A stretch of 64,000 bases of DNA. Origin: Sipunculus nudus. Lineage: Eukaryota; Annelida; Sipuncula; Golfingiida; Sipunculidae. The notes under the pieces were generated by a model, which was not told the DNA's origin, ran no database searches, and saw only the letters and a program-made list of their open reading frames with translations. Location: the NCBI GenBank assembly GCA_026874595.1, contig CM049313.1, positions 80,778,659-80,842,658 of the forward strand. Reading direction: 5' to 3'. Shown here one piece after another: positions 36,064 through 48,732 of the stretch (its first letter is position 1; every line of letters begins with the position of its first letter). A program made the translations under genes and the position numbers.

Positions 36064-36260
36064 GTCTCTCTGTCTACTCCTCTTTGACTTTTGAAAATCA
36101 GCAAGACCTTATTCATATGTGCTACTGTTTTCCCCATGATAGAGGTTTTTCATTTGATCAGATCCAAATGTTCCCTGTCTGTCTGCCTAGTAACTGTCCA
36201 TCTATTTCGCTGTCTTATTTCCGGTCACTTCCGGCAAGCGTTCGACCTCAGGTCGTCTAG
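34001..36260 (+). repeat. C block (HOR3)
   Basis: Subfamily II C block. The 54-codon frame at 34279-34443 has Pro-Leu where HOR1 and HOR2 have His-Leu. Terminal hairpin plus CTAG at 36243-36260. Confidence 0.88.
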
Positions 36261-39200
36261 TTTGTTTGTTTGTTTGTCTGTCCAGTCTCTACAGGTCGCA
36301 ATTTTGATCCCATCGCTTTCAAACTTTCACAGTTTGTGTAAAATCAAAAATGCAAGAAGCCTATTGTTTTTGGGCAATATAGGTCAAAGGTCAAGGTCAA
36401 GGTCATCAAAAGTTCCTAAAGTGCTCTTTTCTTCATATCTCCATTACTATTTGTCATAGCCACTTCAAACAGGGCTCATTTTAATCGGCATTCCAAGGCC
36501 TTTCTTCTGATATATATGTTGCTGAAATCTGCTGTTTCTATGGTTACACATTTTGGGGGGAAACTCATGATTTTCGAAAATAAAAGGCCTAATTTTTCTA
36601 ACTTTGTCATTTTTAAAGCTAGAGAGTTCTAGTTTTTTGCATCAGATAGTACTAAATAAGCTTTTAATTATACAAGTGAAAGTCTCGTAAAATCTCGCAC
36701 CATTTCTCGTCAAACGAGAATTTTCGAGATTTCATTAAATATGGCTTACAGGTCGCATTTTTTAAACTATGACTTTGAAAATGACATATTTTGTGTTATT
36801 TAGAAATATCTCGAAACCAATTTTTCATTTTTTGGAAATAGCCACCAGGGGGCGTGGTACATGAAACACTGTAACATATCATTTTTCTGCAATATCTCAA
36901 AAAATATTAAACGTGACACCATTTTTTGGGTCGTATCTGAAACTAGGAACATTGGCTTATCCCTTCGCACATGTTGCTTTGTGCTGCCGTTACCATGGTT
37001 ACCAAATTTTGGGGTAAAACTTGACAATCTGAAAATTCGGAGTTTTCCAGCTTCTCTCTCTGTTGATATTTGCGATAGAAAGGTCTGGTGTTTGGCGTTA
37101 GACAGCATCCCTCTAGTTCTCAGTCATTCAATCGCAAGTCTCGTCATATCTCGCACCGTTTCTCGTGAAACGAGAACACGTGACCATTCAAAGAAATGCC
37201 TATAATTATGTCATTTTTCACGCTACAGACACATGGTTTGCAGCGCTGGATAGCGGCTGACACTCGCAGTCACATTCAGGGGTCACATTGTTAGTCTCGT
37301 CAAATCTCGCGCCGTTTTTCGCCAAACCACGAAGACACGTGCCGTCGCCGCAAGTGGCGGCAGGGTCCCTACGGTGGGCGGCCGGCGTGTGCAGCGGTGC
37401 GTGACGGCCTCTCCGGGCCCCATCTATGATCATACATGTTGGAGGCACAGTCCAGACTTTATTGCTTGCCGGAAATCTTCGATTTTCGCAAGCTGGTTGG
37501 TCAGTCGCGGATGTCTGTTTGTCTGTTTGTTTGTTTGTTTGTTTGTCTGTCCAGTCTCTACAGGTCGCAATTTTGATCCCATCGCTTTCAAACTTTCACA
37601 GTTTGTGTAAAATCAAAAATGCAAGAAGCCTATTGTTTTTGGGCAATATAGGTCAAAGGTCAAGGTCAAGGTCATCAAAAGTTCCTAAAGTGCTCTTTTC
37701 TTCATATCTCCATTACTATTTGTCATAGCCACTTCAAACAGGGCTCATTTTAATCGGCATTCCAAGGCCTTTCTTCTGATATATATGTTGCTGAAATCTG
37801 CTGTTTCTATGGTTACACATTTTGGGGGGAAACTCATGATTTTCGAAAATAAAAGGCCTAATTTTTCTAACTTTGTCATTTTTAAAGCTAGAGAGTTCTA
37901 GTTTTTTGCATCAGATAGTACTAAATAAGCTTTTAATTATACAAGTGAAAGTCTCGTAAAATCTCGCACCATTTCTCGTCAAACGAGAATTTTCGAGATT
38001 TCATTAAATATGGCTTACAGGTCGCATTTTTTAAACTATGACTTTGAAAATGACATATTTTGTGTTATTTAGAAATATCTCGAAACCAATTTTTCATTTT
38101 TTGGAAATAGCCACCAGGGGGCGTGGTACATGAAACACTGTAACATATCATTTTTCTGCAATATCTCAAAAAATATTAAACGTGACACCATTTTTTGGGT
38201 CGTATCTGAAACTAGGAACATTGGCTTATCCCTTCGCACATGTTGCTTTGTGCTGCCGTTACCATGGTTACCAAATTTTGGGGTAAAACTTGACAATCTG
38301 AAAATTCGGAGTTTTCCAGCTTCTCTCTCTGTTGATATTTGCGATAGAAAGGTCTGGTGTTTGGCGTTAGACAGCATCCCTCTAGTTCTCAGTCATTCAA
38401 TCGCAAGTCTCGTCATATCTCGCACCGTTTCTCGTGAAACGAGAACACGTGACCATTCAAAGAAATGCCTATAATTATGTCATTTTTCACGCTACAGACA
38501 CATGGTTTGCAGCGCTGGATAGCGGCTGACACTCGCAGTCACATTCAGGGGTCACATTGTTAGTCTCGTCAAATCTCGCGCCGTTTTTCGCCAAACCACG
38601 AAGACACGTGCCGTCGCCGCAAGTGGCGGCAGGGTCCCTACGGTGGGCGGCCGGCGTGTGCAGCGGTGCGTGACGGCCTCTCCGGGCCCCATCTATGATC
38701 ATACATGTTGGAGGCACAGTCCAGACTTTATTGCTTGCCGGAAATCTTCGATTTTCGCAAGCTGGTTGGTCAGTCGCGGATGTCTGTTTGTCTGTTTGTT
38801 TGTTTGTTTGTTTGTCTGTCCAGTCTCTACAGGTCGCAATTTTGATCCCATCGCTTTCAAACTTTCACAGTTTGTGTAAAATCAAAAATGCAAGAAGCCT
38901 ATTGTTTTTGGGCAATATAGGTCAAAGGTCAAGGTCAAGGTCATCAAAAGTTCCTAAAGTGCTCTTTTCTTCATATCTCCATTACTATTTGTCATAGCCA
39001 CTTCAAACAGGGCTCATTTTAATCGGCATTCCAAGGCCTTTCTTCTGATATATATGTTGCTGAAATCTGCTGTTTCTATGGTTACACATTTTGGGGGGAA
39101 ACTCATGATTTTCGAAAATAAAAGGCCTAATTTTTCTAACTTTGTCATTTTTAAAGCTAGAGAGTTCTAGTTTTTTGCATCAGATAGTACTAAATAAGCT

Positions 39201-41496
39201 TTTAATTATACAAGTGAAAGTCTCGTAAAATCTCGCACCATTTCTCGTCAAACGAGAATTTTCGAGATTTCATTAAATATGGCTTACAGGTCGCATTTTT
39301 TAAACTATGACTTTGAAAATGACATATTTTGTGTTATTTAGAAATATCTCGAAACCAATTTTTCATTTTTTGGAAATAGCCACCAGGGGGCGTGGTACAT
39401 GAAACACTGTAACATATCATTTTTCTGCAATATCTCAAAAAATATTAAACGTGACACCATTTTTTGGGTCGTATCTGAAACTAGGAACATTGGCTTATCC
39501 CTTCGCACATGTTGCTTTGTGCTGCCGTTACCATGGTTACCAAATTTTGGGGTAAAACTTGACAATCTGAAAATTCGGAGTTTTCCAGCTTCTCTCTCTG
39601 TTGATATTTGCGATAGAAAGGTCTGGTGTTTGGCGTTAGACAGCATCCCTCTAGTTCTCAGTCATTCAATCGCAAGTCTCGTCATATCTCGCACCGTTTC
39701 TCGTGAAACGAGAACACGTGACCATTCAAAGAAATGCCTATAATTATGTCATTTTTCACGCTACAGACACATGGTTTGCAGCGCTGGATAGCGGCTGACA
39801 CTCGCAGTCACATTCAGGGGTCACATTGTTAGTCTCGTCAAATCTCGCGCCGTTTTTCGCCAAACCACGAAGACACGTGCCGTCGCCGCAAGTGGCGGCA
39901 GGGTCCCTACGGTGGGCGGCCGGCGTGTGCAGCGGTGCGTGACGGCCTCTCCGGGCCCCATCTATGATCATACATGTTGGAGGCACAGTCCAGACTTTAT
40001 TGCTTGCCGGAAATCTTCGATTTTCGCAAGCTGGTTGGTCAGTCGCGGATGTCTGTTTGTCTGTTTGTTTGTTTGTTTGTTTGTCTGTCCAGTCTCTACA
40101 GGTCGCAATTTTGATCCCATCGCTTTCAAACTTTCACAGTTTGTGTAAAATCAAAAATGCAAGAAGCCTATTGTTTTTGGGCAATATAGGTCAAAGGTCA
40201 AGGTCAAGGTCATCAAAAGTTCCTAAAGTGCTCTTTTCTTCATATCTCCATTACTATTTGTCATAGCCACTTCAAACAGGGCTCATTTTAATCGGCATTC
40301 CAAGGCCTTTCTTCTGATATATATGTTGCTGAAATCTGCTGTTTCTATGGTTACACATTTTGGGGGGAAACTCATGATTTTCGAAAATAAAAGGCCTAAT
40401 TTTTCTAACTTTGTCATTTTTAAAGCTAGAGAGTTCTAGTTTTTTGCATCAGATAGTACTAAATAAGCTTTTAATTATACAAGTGAAAGTCTCGTAAAAT
40501 CTCGCACCATTTCTCGTCAAACGAGAATTTTCGAGATTTCATTAAATATGGCTTACAGGTCGCATTTTTTAAACTATGACTTTGAAAATGACATATTTTG
40601 TGTTATTTAGAAATATCTCGAAACCAATTTTTCATTTTTTGGAAATAGCCACCAGGGGGCGTGGTACATGAAACACTGTAACATATCATTTTTCTGCAAT
40701 ATCTCAAAAAATATTAAACGTGACACCATTTTTTGGGTCGTATCTGAAACTAGGAACATTGGCTTATCCCTTCGCACATGTTGCTTTGTGCTGCCGTTAC
40801 CATGGTTACCAAATTTTGGGGTAAAACTTGACAATCTGAAAATTCGGAGTTTTCCAGCTTCTCTCTCTGTTGATATTTGCGATAGAAAGGTCTGGTGTTT
40901 GGCGTTAGACAGCATCCCTCTAGTTCTCAGTCATTCAATCGCAAGTCTCGTCATATCTCGCACCGTTTCTCGTGAAACGAGAACACGTGACCATTCAAAG
41001 AAATGCCTATAATTATGTCATTTTTCACGCTACAGACACATGGTTTGCAGCGCTGGATAGCGGCTGACACTCGCAGTCACATTCAGGGGTCACATTGTTA
41101 GTCTCGTCAAATCTCGCGCCGTTTTTCGCCAAACCACGAAGACACGTGCCGTCGCCGCAAGTGGCGGCAGGGTCCCTACGGTGGGCGGCCGGCGTGTGCA
41201 GCGGTGCGTGACGGCCTCTCCGGGCCCCATCTATGATCATACATGTTGGAGGCACAGTCCAGACTTTATTGCTTGCCGGAAATCTTCGATTTTCGCAAGC
41301 TGGTTGGTCAGTCGCGGATGTCTGTTTGTTGCTTGCCGGAAATCTTCGATTTTCGCAAGCATGTTGGTCACCCGCGTATGTTTGTTTGTTGCTTGCCGGA
41401 AATCTTCGATTTTCGCAAGCATGTTGATCACCCGCGTATGTTTGTTGCTTGCCGGAAATCTTCGATTTTCGCAAGCATGTTGATCACCCGCGTATG
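36261..41496 (+). repeat. Four tandem A1 units (HOR4)
   Basis: Units start at about 36261, 37530, 38799 and 40068, with a period of 1269 bp. CTCF-like cores start at 36842, 38111, 39380 and 40649. The first three end in one hairpin. The fourth ends in four (41271, 41331, 41391, 41447), as at the equivalent place in HOR3. Confidence 0.93.
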
Positions 41497-42874
41497 TTTG
41501 TTTGTTTGTTTGTCTGTCTGTTTGTCTGTATGTACACGCGCTAGAGGCCACAGTTTTTAAGCAATCGCTCTGAAACTTATACATAAACTGTGAGATCTGT
41601 TCTCCTCGGAGCCTATTGTTTTTGGTCATGATCGGTCAAAGGTCAAGGTCAGGGTCACCAAAAAACCTAAAATTTTTACTTTCTTCATATCTTTGTCAAT
41701 AATAATCGTATCCGCATAATCTGTAGCTCATTTTATTCCTCACTATGTTAGCTTTCCAAGGGCTGGCAAATTTTTCCGGTCAATGGTTACCATGGTAACG
41801 TATTTTTGGGGGAAATTCAGAAAATTCGAAAATTTCCCTCCAAATTTCTCATTATTCAAGTTAGAGAGGTCTAGTTTTTTGCAATGCATAGCATTTAATA
41901 TGCTCTGTGCGAAATTAATGTAAGTCTCGCAAAATCTCGTGCCATGTGTCGTCAAATGGGACTTTTCGAGATTTCATTAAATATGATTTACAGGTCGCAG
42001 TTTTACAGCTAAGGTTCTGAAAGTGACATATTTTCTGTCGTTCTGTATTATCTCAAACTTGTTTTTTCATTTTTCGGAAATAGCCACCAGGGGGCGTGGT
42101 ACTGGAAACACTGTAACATATCATTTTTCCGCAATATCTAAAAAAATATTAAGCATATAACAATTTTTTTTGTCGCATCTAAAACTAGGATCATTGCCTT
42201 ATTCCTTCGTACATTTAGCCTTGTGCTGCCGTTACCATGGTGACCAAATTTTGGGGTAAAACTTGACAATCTGAAATACGGAGTGTTCCTGCTTCTGTCT
42301 CTGTCAATATTTGCGATAGAACGCTCTGGTTTTTGGCGTTAGATAGCATTAGTTTACTTCTTAGTCATTCAATAGAAAGGCTCGTCATATCTCGCACCGT
42401 TTCTCGTGAAACGAGAACACGAGACCATTCAAAGAAATGCCTATAATTCTGTCATTTTTTACGCTACAGACACACGGTTTGCAGCGTTGGATAGCGGCTG
42501 ACACTCGCAGTCACATTCAGGGGTCACATTGTTAGTCTCGTCAAATCTCGCGCCGTTTTTCGCCAAACCGCGAAGACCCGTGCCATCGCCGCAAGTGCCG
42601 GCAGGGTCCTTATGGTGGGCGGCCGGCGTGTGCAGCGGTGCGTGTCGGCCTTTCCGGGCCCTGTCTATTATCCTACATGTTGGAGGCACAGTCACAACTT
42701 TATTGCTTGCCGGAAATCTTCGATTTTCGCAAGCATGTTGATCACCCGCGTATGTTTGTTTGTTGCTTGCCGGAAATCTTCGATTTTCGCAAGCATGTTG
42801 ATCACCCGCGTATGTTTGTTTGTTGCTTGCCGGAAATCTTCGATTTTCGCAAGCATGTTGATCACCCGCGTATG
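41497..42874 (+). repeat. A2 unit (HOR4, 1378 bp)
   Basis: Counterpart of 29024-30401. CTCF-like core at 42084-42096; three hairpins at 42705, 42765 and 42825. Confidence 0.9.
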
Positions 42875-44322
42875 TTTGTTTGTTTGTTTGTCTGTCTGTT
42901 TGTCTGTATGTACACGCGCTAGAGGCCACAGTTTTTAAGCAATCGCTCTGAAACTTATACATAAACTGTGAGATCTGTTCTCCTCGGAGCCTATTGTTTT
43001 TGGTCATGATCGGTCAAAGGTCAAGGTCAGGGTCACCAAAAAACCTAAAATTTTTACTTTCTTCATATCTTTGTCAATAATAATCGTATCCGCATAATCT
43101 GTAGCTCATTTTATTCCTCACTATGTTAGCTTTCCAAGGGCTGGCAAATTTTTCCGGTCAATGGTTACCATGGTAACGTATTTTTGGGGGAAATTCAGAA
43201 AATTCGAAAATTTCCCTCCAAATTTCTCATTATTCAAGTTAGAGAGGTCTAGTTTTTTGCAATGCATAGCATTTAATATGCTCTGTGCGAAATTAATGTA
43301 AGTCTCGCAAAATCTCGTGCCATGTGTCGTCAAATGGGACTTTTCGAGATTTCATTAAATATGATTTACAGGTCGCAGTTTTACAGCTAAGGTTCTGAAA
43401 GTGACATATTTTCTGTTGTTTTGTATTATCTCGAACTTGTTTTTTCATTTTTTGAAAATAGCCACCAGGGGGCGTGGTACTGGAAACACTGCAACTTACC
43501 ATTTTTCTGCAATACCAAAAAAAATATTAAACGTGGCACAATGTTTACTGTCTTATCTGAAACTAGGATCGTCGGCTTATTCCTGCGTACATGTAGCTTT
43601 GCGCTGCTGTTACCATGGTAACCAAATTTTGGGGTAAAACTTGGCAATCTGAAAATAATAAGTTTTTTGCTTCTATCTCTGTTAATATTTATACTACAAG
43701 TGTCTAGTTTTCTGCATGAGGTAGCATTCCCTTGCCACTAATGCAGTTAATTGCAAGTCTCGTAGAATCTCGCTCTGTTTTCCGTCAAACGAGAAATTAC
43801 GAGATTTCACAGAAATGCATATAACTTGGTCACCTTTTCGGCTAAAGAGGAGCAGTTTTCAGCATTTTGTTGCGTTTTGGGAGCTTAACAAGATAATAAC
43901 TTATATCTCGCCACATCTCGTACCATCTCCCGCCAAACGAGAATATTCGAGAATTCGAACAAATGTCTATATCTCTGTCATTTGAATGCCAGAGATTTTA
44001 TTTTTCTATTGTTCAAGATTCACTTGACTAGTTTGAAGTGACAAAATTGAATATCTCGTCATATCTCGCATCATTTCTTGTCAAACGAGAACATGGGACC
44101 ATTCAAAGATACGCCTATAATTCTGTTATTTTAATGCTGAAGACCTTTAGTTTTCAGCATTCGATAGCGTCTAACACTCTCGGTCACATTATGTGTTTAT
44201 ATTGTAAGTTTCGTCAAATCTGGGATCGTTTTTTCTTCAAATAAAATAGTACATCCTATTGCCGTGACCATAAGTGGCGGCAGTATGTGATAGTAAATGT
44301 CGGCAGGGGCATTACACTTGAC
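42875..44322 (+). repeat. A-long unit (HOR4)
   Basis: Counterpart of 30402-31850, with CTCF-like core at 43462-43474. Confidence 0.88.
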
Positions 44323-44621
44323 AGTTGGAGCCGTGTTCTATGGGTGTGCGATGGCCCATGAAGAAGACTTCTATTGTGTTGTTATCGTCTTCCTTTGATT
44401 GCTGCTTCGTAAGCTTCACAGACCAGCGCCAACCACCTGGTTGCCATGTGTCCTCAATGTGAACAACCTTTGCTGTTTTCCTTTCCCTAAGATATGTATG
44501 GTAGCCTGTTCACTTGTCCTTAGATTGTTTATTGTTGGTGTATTGAAGTAAAATAAAATGCCAGGTTTTCCTGCATATTGATTGTAAATTGAATAAAATC
44601 ATACAAGAACCAACCAATGTT
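44323..44621 (+). repeat. Spacer D (HOR4)
   Basis: Same as D of HOR3; no gene seen. Confidence 0.7.
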
Positions 44622-46473
44622 CTATGACCACTATTTCAGATTTGAGATCAGAACAATTGATTTCTGCATAAACCACTATGACCAGATTTGATAAACTTTA
44701 AAGTGGTCTATTTTTTTTCTGAAGAAGTTGAGCTATATGCTTGGAGATGCCAGCCAGTGGGTGTGAATGGATTGCAATGAAACCCAAGCCAGGTGTTTGT
44801 GAAGAGTCTGGTGGAGATGAAGGGGGCCAAAACCTATTTGACTGTGTATAAGCATAAACTGGCCTGAAATCAGGTTTCTGGGGGCATGAAATTTTTGTTT
44901 GTGGGAACAGGGTAATATTTTCTTGTTTCCCTGTATATACACCCTAAACTGGGCCTAATGACACCAAAACCAGGTTTGTGGGACCATCAGTACAGATTTG
45001 AGGGGGAAAAATGGATTTTATCTGTATATCACTATGTTCACTAGGTCCAGATTTGGAAATTCAAACTGGTCCTAATTTTTTTTCTGATGGAGTTGAGCCA
45101 AATGCTTTGAGATACTAGCCAGTGGGTGTAAATGGATTGCAATGATACCAAACCAGGTGTGTGTGTTGAGCTTTGTGGAGATGAGGGGGGCCAGAACCTA
45201 TCTGACTGTGTATAAGCATAAACTGGCCTGAAATCAGGTTTCTGGGGGCTTGAAATTCTTGTTTGTGTCAACAGGGTAATATTATCTTGTTTCCCTGTAT
45301 ATACACCTTGAATTGGGCCTAATGACACCTAAACTATGTTTTAGGGACCATCATTACAGATTTGAGGTAAAAAAAATGGATTTTCCCTGTATATCACTAT
45401 GTTCACTGTGTCCAGATTTGGGAATTCAAACTGGCCCTAATTTTTTTTCTGAGGGAGTTGAGCCAAATGCTTGGTGATGCCAGCCAGTGGGTGTAAATGG
45501 ATTGCAATGATACCCAAACCAGGAGTGTGTGTTGAGTTTTGTGGGGATGAGGGGGGCCAGAACCTATTTGACTGTGTATAAGCATAAACTGGCCTGAAAT
45601 CAGGTTTCTGGGGGCATGAAATTTTTGTTTGTGGGAACAGGGTAATATTATCTTGTTTCCCTGTATATACACCCTAAACTGGGCCTAATGACACCAAAAC
45701 CAGGTTTGTGGGACTATCAGTACAGATTTGAGGGGGGAAAATGGATTTTCTCTGTATATCACTATGTTCACTGTGTCCAGATTTGGAAATTCAAACTGGC
45801 CCTAATTTTTTTTCTGAGGGAGTTGAGCCAAATGCTTGGTGATGCCAGCCAGTGGGTGTAAATGGATTGCAATGATACCCAAACCAGGAGTGTGTGTTGA
45901 GTTTTGTGGGGATGAGGGGGGCCAGAACCTATTTGACTGTGTATAAGCATAAACTGGCCTGAAATCAGGTTTCTGAGGGCATGAAATTTTTGTTTGTGTT
46001 AACAGGGTAATATTATCTTGTTTCCCTGTATATACACACTAAACTGGGCCTAATGACACCAAAACCAGGTTTGTGGGACCATCAGTACAGATTTGAGGGG
46101 AAAAAATGGATTTTTTCTGTATATCACTATGTCCACTGTGTCCAGATTTGGAAATTCAAACTGGCCCTAATTTTTTTTCTGAGGGATTTGAACCAAATGC
46201 TTTGAGATTCCAGCCAGTGGGTGTAAATGGATTGCAATGATAGCCAAACCAGGTGTGTGTGATGAGTCTGGTGGAGATGAGGTGGTCCAAAACACTATTT
46301 GCCTGTGTATAATAAGCCATATACTGTCCTCAGCTGAAATCAGCTTTCTGGGGGCTTGAAATGTTTGCTGGTGGGAACAAGGTAATATTATCTTGTTATC
46401 ATGGATATACACCCTAAAATGGGTCTAAGAACACCAAATACATGCATGTTGGACCATGAGTACAGATTTGAGG
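44622..46473 (+). repeat. B array, five copies (HOR4)
   Basis: Same subtype order as HOR3, at an offset of 12473 bp. Confidence 0.9.
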
Positions 46474-48503
46474 TAACAAATTGTCTGTCTATAAATTAAA
46501 AAAAAATCAAATATCAAACTGTTATAAACATGTATCAATATATTTAATAAAATCTCTTTTCATCCAATGAATTGCATCTTATTTTTTTATAAATAAACCA
46601 TGATATTCAATTACATCCAGTAATAAAAAATAAAAATAAAATGAATAAAAGTTTTTTTGTTTTTTTTTTTTGGGGGGGGGGGGGTGTTTGTGGTTTTTTT
46701 GCAGTAAAATCCAGGCTTCTCTTTGGATCCCGGCGGTGGGCGAGGGTACAATGGACACCACACAACCTTTGAAAGAACATTTTTTTCTGCTGTTATTGGA
46801 TGACCAAGTCTCTATGAATTTAAAAAAAAATATTTATTCCGTTATTCAAGATGACAGTGAAAATGACCCTATTTTTTCAATCATTCACCACTCTTTTCGA
46901 GCGTTCATCGAATAAGAAAGAGCCCGTCCCACCGCATTTCCTGCGAGGGTTCGTTTCTTCAGAGTCCAAACAATCCTACAGGGGCGGGGTTTAGTCCATC
47001 TCGTCTTAAATTTGTGTCCGGGGCACGGCAAACATTATGAAAGCGGACAAAAACTTTCATACGGCTGGTAAATGCGTTTATATGTAAACGCGGGGAATTC
47101 CCGGACAATTCACGGAGAGATTTTATATGCAATGATACTTCTAATTACACGTTAAAATCATTTAAAATCTACCACTATATTACTCTTAAGACATTTATTC
47201 ACTGTTAAATTACCGAAATAATAACCAGCGTAAACAATGTGGGACTGCCACTAACACCAATCTGGATCACCAGCTAACATTGACTACCGATCTTACATAA
47301 GACAAAAACGCTAAACACTATATATGGTTTCAACAGTTTACTGTGCAAACCGTAACAAAACCATGCAGGATATCAAATTTACAGGTTCTTAAGGAAATAT
47401 GATACAAAACATAAATTGTACCTTTGCTCACATTTAATAATATCATCATGATGAATTCTCCGCGAATTCTCCAGCTGTCCGCGTTATAGATGTATATGTA
47501 TTTATTAATGACAAAAATTGACATACAATTTTATGGATACCCGTATAATTGCGGTTTTCTGGACCGTCCCAGCCCACAGGTAGGATAATATGGATTCCCG
47601 ACAATATTCTAATGACCGTTCCCTGAGCTGAAACGGGCTAAGAAGGTCCCTGTCATTTTTTTTAATTGTCAATTCCCAGGTTTTTCGGATAAAAAAATGG
47701 CCCAATCCTTCATTCAATCTCCAGCCTCTTCTGGCGTTCCGGGTTTAAAAAAGAGCCCGTCCCATGCCTATTTCAGCTAGGACTGCAAACTCTGGGGTCA
47801 AAACAACTCAACTACGGCTTGGGATTACTACCTTTCCTCTTAAATTTCCATCGCGCCCGTGTCAAGTGTACCGTTTTATTCACAAACATGCGGCAGGCGC
47901 CAAAAAATTTGACAGCACCCCTTTCTCATGCCAGTAAATAGTTTTATATATAAAGTCCTAACCCACCACGGAACTAGGGCCTCACAATTTTTTATCTTAT
48001 TACTTACTACTTCAGACTCCTTAAACATCCCTGCTTTCCTTTTTTAACCAAAGATTCCAATTTTTAACATATATTAAATTTCACATTACACGAAGGGGAC
48101 ATTACAGTTAATCCGTGATGGGCAGGACTTCTTGGAATTTTATAATTCCCGGACGCAGGCTGACCGACTGCCTTTTTTCTTCAAGGACAGCCCTAATTTA
48201 AGCCATCATCAGACTTGAAGATGTCCTCAGGCCGACCTATTTGTCCAGGAATGAAAGGTCACGTCTCCCTTACCCAGAGGTCGGGTCTCTGTCTAACACG
48301 AACGCGGCTTCGCTTGCATTTCGGCATTCTGGACGTTCAACTCTTCAAGTTTCATTTTCAGTGCTTTTCTTATTTCCAGCACTCAAGAATAGGAGAACTG
48401 CCAAGGATTCAGTTGGACTTCCTTTATTTTTATTTCTGTCCAAAAATGGGTTATCTTGTATAGGATGGCTACTAATAACAACACTATTAATGTCTCTCTA
48501 TCC

Positions 48504-48535
<32 letters not shown>

Positions 48536-48732
48536 GTCTCTCTGTCTACTCCTCTTTGACTTTTGAAAATCAGCAAGACCTTATTCATATGTGCTACTGT
48601 TTTCCCCATGATAGAGGTTTTTCATTTGATCAGATCCAAATGTTCCCTGTCTGTCTGCCTAGTAACTGTCCATCTATTTCGCTGTCTTATTTCCGGTCAC
48701 TTCCGGCAAGCGTTCGACCTCAGGTCGTCTAG
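46474..48732 (+). repeat. C block (HOR4)
   Basis: Same subfamily as HOR3. 54-codon frame at 46751-46915; terminal hairpin plus CTAG at 48715-48732. This C is followed by A2' and not A1, as in the inverted copy at 1-2508. Confidence 0.88.

Larger units (their letters stand above)
26326..36260 (+). repeat. Higher-order repeat 3 (9935 bp)
   Basis: Layout: A1, A1, A2, A-long, D, B x5, C. It gains one A2 unit relative to HOR1 and HOR2. Its B and C blocks belong to a second subfamily (short G runs in B; CATAAGACAAAAACGC in C near 34825) shared with HOR4; HOR5 shares its B type. Confidence 0.9.
36261..48732 (+). repeat. Higher-order repeat 4 (12472 bp)
   Basis: Layout: A1 x4, A2, A-long, D, B x5, C. 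From 41025 on it matches HOR3 from 28552 at a constant offset of 12473 bp. It is longer than HOR3 by 2537 bp, which is two A1 periods (2538) less one base in the C poly-T/poly-G tract. Confidence 0.92.
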
